Assembly (NCBI GenBank): GCA_965223585.1 | Contig: CBDCWW010000024.1 | Coordinates: 496,001-560,000 of the forward strand | Length of the DNA: 64,000 nt | From: CBDCVN01 sp965223585 | Lineage (GTDB): Bacteria > Deinococcota > Deinococci > Deinococcales > Trueperaceae | Reading direction: 5' to 3' | In this document: piece after piece, positions 9,513-17,207 of the stretch | Position numbering within the stretch: position 1 is the first letter of the stretch | Layout of the letters: each line of letters begins with the position of its first letter | Translations under genes and position numbers: made by a program | The notes under the pieces: generated by a model | What the model saw: the letters and a program-made list of their open reading frames with translations, nothing else | What the model was told of the DNA's origin: nothing | Database searches by the model: none

Positions 9513-12500
9513 ATGTGTAGATATTTAGCCTTGATTATATTTATTCTTAGCTTACTCATTAGTTGTAACACAAGTAAAGTTACAACTGGTGATAAAAAGC
9601 CTATAGAACAAGATTCTATATTTAGTGATCTAGACATAGATAATGCTATTTTGCAACTAGCAAATAACGAAAATTTGTCAGATGAAGAACTAGGTAAGTT
9701 GGTTTCTGCTACTAGGACTCCACAGTTAGCTGCTACAACTGGTGATTTAGGATACATATATTATACTAGCCATAATCCTAATGATACTAATCCTTGGCAA
9801 GCAATACGCTATGATCCGGTGGGAAACACTAGTGTTGTTGTTTATGCAGGAAAGAGCCAGATTCAGTCTATAGCTGGAAGTCTAGATGGCAATGTTATCG
9901 TGTTGAACCTAAAACGCAGAACTAATGGGGTAAGTAATTTAGAAATTTATCGTTTACGAATTAACCCTAAAAAGATACATAAGTTAACAGAAACAACGGT
10001 TGATGAGGTAAATATTTCTAGTAGTGCCGATGGAAGACAGATAGCTTGGCAACAAGAAAATAGTGGTTTGGAAAAAGTGTATGGTCGAGTTTACTCAGAC
10101 ACTACAGCAACAGCTGTATACCAACAATTTTTCCTAGAACACTTTAATGCACAAAGAAATCCAAGTATAAGTAGTAATGGGCGTTATGTGGCACTAGTAA
10201 GAGATATTTCAAGTGGTAATGATTTAGTGTATATCTATGATTTTTATACAGGAACTTATCAGCTAGTGGCACAAGGTTCTGATAGTAAAATAAATCCTAG
10301 TATAAGTGAAGATGGTCAAAAGGTAGCTTGGTTGGTAGATGAGTCTGTAGATAAAACCGTTAAATTAAAAGATTTAGGTACAAACACAACCACTACAATA
10401 GTTGATAGTAGTACAAACATAAACCATCCCTTCATAACATCTGATGGTAACTGGTTAGGCTACAGCCAAAAGGTAAGTGAAGTATGGCGAGTTTACATTA
10501 AGAATCTAATCACAGAGAAAGAAATAGAAATTACCTCGCCAATAAGTCCTACAAACCACACAGAAGTATATTGGCAAAGATCAAATGTTACAGATAATGA
10601 TGGTGATGGTACTCCAGCAGCAGATGATTCTGATGATAATGATCCCTGTATGCCCAATAATGCTGTTCCAGCTTGTGATAATACCACCAATACAGACAAT
10701 GATGGAGATGGAACACCCGCAACTACTGATCCTGATGACAATGACCCCTGTGTACCTGATGATACTGTATCAGCCTGTACCAATACCATAGATAATGATG
10801 GTGATGGAACTTCAGCTACTACAGACCCTGATGATAGTGATCCTTGCGTACCAGATGATACCGTGCCAGCCTGCAATAATGCAGATATAGTAAAATTTGC
10901 CCACGAGACAAGACTATTCCCTAATGATTCTTCTACTGACAGAAGAAATCTTGGTTACGCTGTAGATATAGATGGCAGCACTATCATAGCAGGAACTGTA
11001 GGGAGTTCAGCTTATATTCTCGAGAAAGATAATGATGCTTGGCTTTTTACAACTAAGCTTACGGACAACAGTACTGAATTATTTGGATATCCTGTAGCCA
11101 TATCTGGTGATACGGTAGTAGTAGGTACTAGAAATGATTTTCTCGTTTTTGATCGTAATCATGGCGGTAATGATAATTGGGGTGAGGTTAAAGAGCTTAC
11201 TATAGATAGTGTCACCAAATCCGTAGACATTTCAGCAAATACTATAGCAGTAGGACAATATGGCCTACTTTCTGTTTTTGAACGTAATGAAGGTGGCGCA
11301 AATAATTGGGGCAAAACTAAGGAAATGACCTTAGATCCACTTAGTACAGTTGCTGTAACTGTTAATGGTGATACGCTAGTAGCATGTGAAAGAGTTGACC
11401 ACTATCCCAACAATCTTGATTTTACCCAAGTCTATATTTTTGAACGCAATGAAGGTGGTGCAAACAACTGGGGAGAAGTCAAGAGTTTTCCCCTAGCTGG
11501 AGGTTGCGAAGGCATTGAATCTGTAGCTATTGAAGGTGATACGTTAGTAATAGGTTATAGTACCACCCCTTTCCCTAGTGCTTATATTTTCGAGCGTAAT
11601 GAAGGTGGAGCAGATAACTGGGGACAAGTTAAGGAAATCAATTTTGAATTTGACTTTAACTACCTATCCGTAGGTTTTGGTTACTCTGTGGATATTTTTG
11701 ATGACATAATAGTAATAGGGCACGGTTCCCATGCTGTCACTGCTAATTCCACTTTTATCTTTGAGCGTAATGAAGGTGGAGCAAATAACTGGGGGGAAAT
11801 CAGAGAGGTTTGGGCTGGTAAGGAAATAAGAAGAAATAGGTATGGTGAATCTGTGGCAGCATTTGGTAATACAGTAGTTGTAGGTTCTCCGGGAGATTCT
11901 AACAGCGGCTTTAGCCGTGCTGGTGCAATTTTTGTCTATGAGCATGCACCAAGCAACGCAGATAATGATAATGATGAAACTTTAGTTGGTGATGATCCTC
12001 ATGATGGTGATCCTTGTTTACCTGATGACAGTGTGCCAAATTGTGATGGCATTGTAGATAATGATGGAGATGGGGTTTCAGAAGCTCGAGACATAGATGA
12101 CAACGATCCTTGTTTGCCTTACGATAATGTACCAGCTTGCACAGGTAACGTAGATAATGATGGAGATGGAACGCCAGCTAATACAGACCCTAATGATAAT
12201 GATCCTTGCGTACCAGACAATACTGTACAAGCTTGCACTGATACTATAGATAGTGATGGTGATGGGACTTCAGCCACTACTGATCCTGATGACAACGACC
12301 CTTGTGTGCCAGACAACACCGTGCCTGCTTGTGTTGGTGGATTGGATGAAACAAAGATTTCTGCCTTTGATGGAGCACCTTCTGATTTGTTTGGCATTTC
12401 CGTAGCTGTAGATGGCAATACCATGGTGGTAGGAGCTTATGGAAATGATGACAATGGCACTGATTCAGGTTCTGCTTACGTATACGAGCGTGATATCAGT

Positions 12501-13487
12501 GGTAATTGGGGACTAGTAAAGAAAATACTAGCTTCTGATGGAGTAGCCAACGACTTATTCGGTATTGCTGTAGCCATATCAGGAGATACTATAGCAGTGG
12601 GTGCTCATTTTGACGATGACAACGGTACTGATTCAGGTTCAGTCTATGTTTTTGAGCGTGATAGTGGTGGTAGTGACAACTGGGGTGAGGTTGCTAAGCT
12701 ATTAGCTTCTGATGGAGGAACTCGAGACTTATTTGGTCAATTTATAGCTATATCTGGAGATAATGTTGTAGCAGGTGCTCATTCAGATAATAATAAGAAA
12801 GGCAGTGATGCAGGTGCAGCCTACATATATAACCGCAACCAAGGTGGCAGCAACAATTGGGGAGAGGTAAAAAAACTACTAGCTTCTGATGGAGAATCTG
12901 GTGACGAGTTTGGTATTTCTGTAACAATATCAGGAAGTACATTGGTGGTAGGGGCTAACAAAGATGATGATAATGGTGGTGCTTCAGGTTCAGCTTATGT
13001 ATTTGAGCGCAATAATGGTGGCAATGACAATTGGGGAGAACTCAAGAAAATAACAGCCTCTGATGGAACAGCTTTTGATGAATTTGGTACTTCTGTAACC
13101 ATATCAGGAGATATTACGGTAGTGGGCACTGACAATGCAGGTGCAGCCTATATATTTGAACGCAATAATGGTGGCAGCGAAAACTGGGGACAAATCAGGA
13201 AAATATTAGTCTCTGGTAGTTATGTGGCTATATCAGGAAATACAGTGGTTGTGGGGGATGACTCAGATGATGATAATGGTACTAACGCAGGTGCAGCCTA
13301 TATATTTGAGCGTAACAGTGGTGGCAGTGACAACTGGGGACAAACCGAGAAGCTACTAGCTTCTGATGGAGTAGCTGGTGATGAACTTGGTCGTTCAGTA
13401 GCAATATCAGGGAATACCATAGTGTTAAGTGCTTATAAAGATGATGATAATGGTAGCGATTCAGGCTCGGTTTATATGTTTGAGTGA
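9513..13487 (+). CDS. Lipoprotein with TolB-like propeller, Ca-binding DNDGDG repeats and FG-GAP propeller repeats
   Basis: A 1324-residue exported lipoprotein. The signal peptide ends in the lipobox LLISC (Cys about residue 18), so it should be anchored to a membrane facing outward. Residues of about 80-350 resemble a TolB/PD40 propeller (repeats such as ISSSADGRQIAWQQE and SISEDGQKVAWLVD). Three DNDGDG units follow (about 360-450), then an integrin-alpha/FG-GAP-like propeller with repeating FERNEGGANNWGEVK segments, four more DNDGDG units (about 815-940) and a second FG-GAP block. The Asp-rich units resemble thrombospondin type-3 calcium loops and each has a paired PC..PD..VPAC cysteine motif. 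Function unknown; surface adhesion or binding is plausible. It is the first of three tandem paralogues. Confidence 0.8.
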   Translation: MCRYLALIIFILSLLISCNTSKVTTGDKKPIEQDSIFSDLDIDNAILQLANNENLSDEELGKLVSATRTPQLAATTGDLGYIYYTSHNPNDTNPWQAIRYDPVGNTSVVVYAGKSQIQSIAGSLDGNVIVLNLKRRTNGVSNLEIYRLRINPKKIHKLTETTVDEVNISSSADGRQIAWQQENSGLEKVYGRVYSDTTATAVYQQFFLEHFNAQRNPSISSNGRYVALVRDISSGNDLVYIYDFYTGTYQLVAQGSDSKINPSISEDGQKVAWLVDESVDKTVKLKDLGTNTTTTIVDSSTNINHPFITSDGNWLGYSQKVSEVWRVYIKNLITEKEIEITSPISPTNHTEVYWQRSNVTDNDGDGTPAADDSDDNDPCMPNNAVPACDNTTNTDNDGDGTPATTDPDDNDPCVPDDTVSACTNTIDNDGDGTSATTDPDDSDPCVPDDTVPACNNADIVKFAHETRLFPNDSSTDRRNLGYAVDIDGSTIIAGTVGSSAYILEKDNDAWLFTTKLTDNSTELFGYPVAISGDTVVVGTRNDFLVFDRNHGGNDNWGEVKELTIDSVTKSVDISANTIAVGQYGLLSVFERNEGGANNWGKTKEMTLDPLSTVAVTVNGDTLVACERVDHYPNNLDFTQVYIFERNEGGANNWGEVKSFPLAGGCEGIESVAIEGDTLVIGYSTTPFPSAYIFERNEGGADNWGQVKEINFEFDFNYLSVGFGYSVDIFDDIIVIGHGSHAVTANSTFIFERNEGGANNWGEIREVWAGKEIRRNRYGESVAAFGNTVVVGSPGDSNSGFSRAGAIFVYEHAPSNADNDNDETLVGDDPHDGDPCLPDDSVPNCDGIVDNDGDGVSEARDIDDNDPCLPYDNVPACTGNVDNDGDGTPANTDPNDNDPCVPDNTVQACTDTIDSDGDGTSATTDPDDNDPCVPDNTVPACVGGLDETKISAFDGAPSDLFGISVAVDGNTMVVGAYGNDDNGTDSGSAYVYERDISGNWGLVKKILASDGVANDLFGIAVAISGDTIAVGAHFDDDNGTDSGSVYVFERDSGGSDNWGEVAKLLASDGGTRDLFGQFIAISGDNVVAGAHSDNNKKGSDAGAAYIYNRNQGGSNNWGEVKKLLASDGESGDEFGISVTISGSTLVVGANKDDDNGGASGSAYVFERNNGGNDNWGELKKITASDGTAFDEFGTSVTISGDITVVGTDNAGAAYIFERNNGGSENWGQIRKILVSGSYVAISGNTVVVGDDSDDDNGTNAGAAYIFERNSGGSDNWGQTEKLLASDGVAGDELGRSVAISGNTIVLSAYKDDDNGSDSGSVYMFE
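10593..10885 (+). repeat. Three tandem DNDGDG calcium-loop modules within the gene
   Basis: Three units of about 32-33 codons each begin DNDGDG and end in a PC(x)PD..V.AC cysteine pair. The DxDxDG loops are the form that binds calcium in thrombospondin type-3 and dockerin-like repeats. The units differ mainly at synonymous or conservative positions, as expected for unit duplication. Confidence 0.75.
11959..12336 (+). repeat. Four tandem DNDGDG calcium-loop modules within the gene
   Basis: This is a second array of the same 32-residue module. It starts with a degenerate unit (DNDNDETLVGDD) and continues with three better-preserved ones. It sits between the two FG-GAP propeller blocks, so the modules act as linkers between propellers. 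Confidence 0.75.
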
Positions 13488-13857
13488 GTAATTATTCTGA
13501 GTTCAAATTTGTTAATTGTTTGTTGATGCATGTAGAGGCGCAATTAATTGTGTCTCTACTAGCGTTGAATTGCCTTGGGTAAATTCATCAAATAAAGTTG
13601 GGCATCTGAAATCTATTATGGAAATACTTTATTTCTTGTTCTAAACACAGTTCTTGGGTATATAATAAAACCACTACAGATTAATATTATTTAACTAAAT
13701 CAGGTTCATACCTGCGAAAGTGAATTTTTCATTAAGGATTATATGCTTATATGGAAACACTAAATTGATTGGTAAACACTAGAATAATTCAGTGCAGTTC
13801 TTTAAACAGACCCCTGCTGGTTGTTAAACGGTAATCAGCAATATCCTGAAAGGTGTA
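13488..13857. other. Intergenic region between first and second propeller paralogues
   Basis: This 370-bp stretch has no gene. It contains the hairpin at 13532-13559 close to the end of the first gene. Its right half includes a partial match to the upstream block of the other paralogues (CATACCTGCGAAAGTGAATTT near 13706). A ribosome-binding-like GAAAGGTG precedes the second gene. Confidence 0.5.
13532..13559. terminator. Hairpin downstream of first propeller gene (terminator or REP-like repeat)
   Basis: The arms GTAGAGGCGCAATT and AATTGTGTCTCTAC pair over 14 positions, with two G-U wobbles in RNA. The hairpin lies 45 bp after the stop codon. No strong T-run follows, so it may be a dispersed palindromic repeat that also acts as a transcript end or stabiliser. 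Confidence 0.5.
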
Positions 13858-14673
13858 TTGATTATGAAATGCAGATATGTAACTCTATTCATACTTATTT
13901 TTAGCTTGCTTGTTAGTTGTAACACTAGTAAGGTTATAAATACTGATAAAAAACCTGTAGCACAAAATTCCATATTTAATGATTCAGATATAGATAACGC
14001 TACCTTGCAATTAGCAAATGATGACTTATCACCTGAAGAACTAAGCAAATTGATTCTTAACACTGATACTTCACAGTTAAGCACTACAGCAAGTAATTCT
14101 GGATTTATTTACTACTTTCCTAAACAATTACCAAGCCATAAAATTCTAGAAGCATGGCGTTTTGATCTAGCCAACAATATTAATACCCTAGTTTATACAG
14201 GGAAACGTGAAATCAGATCCATAGCTGGAAGCTTAGATGGCAACACCATTATTTTGAGCCTGAAAAGCACAACTGATAGTGTGAGTAATTTTGAAGTTTA
14301 TCGTTTACAAGTCAACCCTAAAAAGGTATTTAGGTTAACTAAAACAACTTTTGATGAAACATTTGTTTCCAGTAGTGCTGATGGTAGACACATTGCTTGG
14401 CAAAGACAAGAAAGTGATTTTAATAAGGTTTATGGTAGAGTATACTTAGACACAACAACAACTTCGGTTTACCACCAGTTCAATTTACAACATTATAATT
14501 CGCAAAGATACCCAAGAATAAGTAGTAGTGGACGCTATCTTGCTTTGGTACGAGAATTAGAGGCAGACCCATTAAATAGAAATGATCGGTTATACGTTTA
14601 TGATTTGCAAGTAGGAGATTATAAATTTGTTGCTAAAAGTTCGGCAGGTATCCTTTATCCTAGCGTAGGATGA
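13858..14673 (+). pseudogene. Second TolB/FG-GAP paralogue, truncated by IS insertion
   Basis: The first 270 residues align throughout with the N-terminal halves of the genes at 9513 and 17208: lipobox LLVSC, then DIDNATLQLAND, SIAGSLDGN, FEVYRLQVNPKK and SSSADGRHIAWQ. The frame runs into the end of an ISAzo13-like element and stops at its TGA (14671-14673) shortly after YPSVG. The Ca-loop and FG-GAP parts are missing and do not reappear on the far side of the IS pair. The start may be the ATG at 13858 or the next ATG at 13864. It could still yield a short secreted TolB-like lipoprotein but is best viewed as a disrupted gene. Confidence 0.85.
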
Positions 14674-15952
14674 CCGGCGATATAAGTTGATTATTTGAGA
14701 ATCAATTATCATATGGGTAATGAACCCATATAGTGAGCAAGTTGAAAAACATATGCAAAGGTATTATGAATCTTTATCTGAAAAAGATAGACGACGCTAT
14801 GCTGCTGTAGAAGCGGAGAAGCTAGGTCATGGTGGAATAACATATGTCAGTCAGTTGCTAAAGTGTAGCCCTAATACCATAAAAATAGGATTAGCAGAGC
14901 TTGACGATGAGCAAATCTTGTCCCAAACTAGAATTCGCCAAGAAGGTGGAGGACGTAAGTCTGTCATTGAAAATAACCAAGAGCTTGAGTTAGCTTTCTT
15001 GCAAATTATTGATCAATATACTGCTGGCTCACCCATGGATCAAAAGATCAAATGGACCTATTTAAACCAGCGTGAATTAACTCAGTTTCTAAAAGAGCAA
15101 GGCTTTCAGATAAGTGAAAAACTGGTGGTTCAACTGCTTGAAAAACACAAATTTCGTAAACGTAAGGCAAAGAAAGTGATGAGTGCTAAGGAGTGCATAG
15201 ATCGTGATGATCAATTCAAGAATATTGCTAAATTAAAAGAAGATTATCAAACTGCTAGACAACCAGTTATTAGCATGGACAGTAAAAAAAAGAGCCTATA
15301 GGTGCTTTGTATAGAAACGGTAAAGTGTATAGCCAACAAGCAATAAAAGTTTATGATCATGATTTCTACTCTTTGGCTGAGGCAATAGCTATTCCTCATG
15401 GCATTTATGATTTAAGGTATAATCTTGGCTACATAACCATTAATACCAGTCATGACACCAGCGAGTTTGCTTGTGACTGTGTTCGTTTATGGTGGCAAAA
15501 TCACGCAATTAAACTCTATGCTCACAGCAAAAAATTGCTAATATTGTGTGACTGTGGAGGTAGCAATAATTCTCGACACTACATATTCAAAGAAGCACTA
15601 CAAAATCTTGCCAATGACCTTGGTTTATCCATACGTATAGCACATTATCCACCCTATAGTTCCAAGTATAATCCTATAGAACATCGTTTATTCCCTCATG
15701 TAACTCGTGCTTGCCAAGGAGTTATACTAGATTCCGTGGAAATCCTCAAGATGCTTATATCTAGAACAGAAACTAAAACAGGACTTAAGGTTTTTGTAAA
15801 TGTCATAGATAAGCACTATAAGAAAGGGCAAAAAGCTGATGAAAATTTCAAACAGGCAATGCCCATTGTTTTTGATGATTTTTTACCATCTTGGAATTAC
15901 ACTGCTGTTCCCCAATAATTTTGAAATGCTCAAGTTATTTCGCCGACGATCC
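14668..15952 (+). mobile_element. ISAzo13-like insertion sequence, complete copy
   Basis: A 1285-bp element with imperfect terminal inverted repeats. Read inward, the left end is GGATGACCGGCGATATAA and the right end GGATCGTCGGCGAAATAA. TA dinucleotides flank it at 14666-14667 and 15953-15954. It carries one transposase encoded in two overlapping frames. An inverted, truncated second copy lies directly to its right. Confidence 0.9.
14720..15918 (+). CDS. ISAzo13-type transposase produced by -1 frameshifting
   Basis: The first frame (14720-15301, 193 residues) holds an N-terminal DNA-binding region. The second (to 15918) carries the catalytic half, with DHDFYSLAEAIAIPHGIYDL, TSHDTSEFACD, LILCDCGGSNNSRHY and YPPYSSKYNPIEHRLFPHV, which are familiar ISAzo13 transposase segments. 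At 15284-15291 a run of eight A is followed by G. The A_AAA_AAG heptamer (15286-15292) in the zero frame allows a -1 shift that turns ...MDSKKKSL-stop into ...MDSKKKEPIGALYRNGKVYS. Both IS copies keep the same slippery site and split, which favours programmed frameshifting over mutation. Confidence 0.85.
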
Positions 15953-16866
15953 TATGGATAAACCAAGGTCATTGGCAAGATTTTGTAGTGCTTCTTTGAA
16001 TATGTAGTGTCGAGAATTATTGCTACCTCCACAGTCACACAATATTAGCAATTTTTTGCTGTGAGCATAGAGTTTAATTGCGTGATTTTGCCACCATAAA
16101 CGAACACAGTCACAAGCAAACTCGCTGGTGTCATGACTGGTATTAATGGTTATGTAGCCAAGATTATACCTTAAATCATAAATGCCATGAGGAATAGCTA
16201 TTGCCTCAGCCAAAGAGTAGAAATCATGATCATAAACTTTTATTGCTTGTTGGCTATACACTTTACCGTTTCTATACAAAGCACCTATAGGCTCTTTTTT
16301 TTACTGTCCATGCTAATAACTGGTTGTCTAGCAGTTTGATAATCTTCTTTTAATTTAGCAATATTCTTGAATTGATCATCACGATCTATGCACTCCTTAG
16401 CACTCATCACTTTCTTTGCCTTACGTTTACGAAATTTGTGTTTTTCAAGCAGTTGAACCACCAGTTTTTCACTTATCTGAAAGCCTTGCTCTTTTAGAAA
16501 CTGAGTTAATTCACGCTGGTTTAAATAGGTCCATTTGATCTTTTGATCCATGGGTGAGCCAGCAGTATATTGATCAATAATTTGCAAGAAAGCTAACTCA
16601 AGCTCTTGGTTATTTTCAATGACAGACTTACGTCCTCCACCTTCTTGGCGAATTCTAGTTTGGGACAAGATTTGCTCATCGTCAAGCTCTGCTAATCCTA
16701 TTTTTATGGTATTAGGGCTACACTTTAGCAACTGACTGACATATGTTATTCCACCATGACCTAGCTTCTCCGCTTCTACAGCAGCATAGCGTCGTCTATC
16801 TTTTTCAGATAAAGATTCATAATACCTTTGCATATGTTTTTCAACTTGCTCACTATATGGGTTCAT
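15953..16866 (-). pseudogene. ISAzo13-type transposase, 3' truncated copy
   Basis: The first frame (16866 down to 16285) encodes the same 193 residues as the intact copy. The second frame (from 16279) runs to ...ALQNLANDLGLSI and then leaves homology at the junction with the other IS copy, ending after a few foreign residues. It lacks the IEHRLFPHV region and cannot make an active enzyme. The slippery A8G site is conserved. Confidence 0.88.
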
Positions 16867-16918
16867 TACCCATATGATAATTGATTCTCAAATAATCAAC
16901 TTATATCGCCGGTCATCC
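15953..16918 (-). mobile_element. Second ISAzo13-like copy, inverted and truncated at its 3' end
   Basis: It is an inverted, essentially identical copy of the element at 14668. Its left-type terminus is intact at 16918, with a TA at 16919-16920. The copy ends abruptly at TATGGATAAACC (15953), where the complete copy's right end abuts, so the last 300 bp or so are missing. The junction TA is shared by both copies, which fits insertion of copy 1 into copy 2 followed by an adjacent deletion. Confidence 0.88.
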
Positions 16919-17207
16919 TATATATATACGGTGTAGTGCTCTTCATGTAATGATGAAGCGATAGCTCTAACAAGGCTAAGATCCAACATATCATTACTTG
17001 TATAGAACTATCTTAATAATTTGATTGGGAGGCAATGGCTAGTTCAGATTTATTCATCCCTGCGAAAAATTAATTTTTAGTTAAGTAAATATAACTATGT
17101 TTTGCAATACTAGCTTATTAGTTAACGCTAAAATATCTTAGCGTTATTCCTTTAAGTAAGCCTCTAGATTTACTTAAATGACTTGTAAATGAAAGGCAAA
17201 TTCATCC

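Noticed and set aside
10593..12336. CRISPR-like periodic repeat
   Set aside because: The period is about 96-99 bp, the units are coding and in frame, and there are no short identical repeats with unique spacers.
10493..12942. Long minus-strand frames opposite the DNDGDG and FG-GAP repeats
   Set aside because: They arise from the repetitive codon pattern of the plus-strand gene and encode only Ser/Gly/Val-rich repeats; they are shadows of the real gene.
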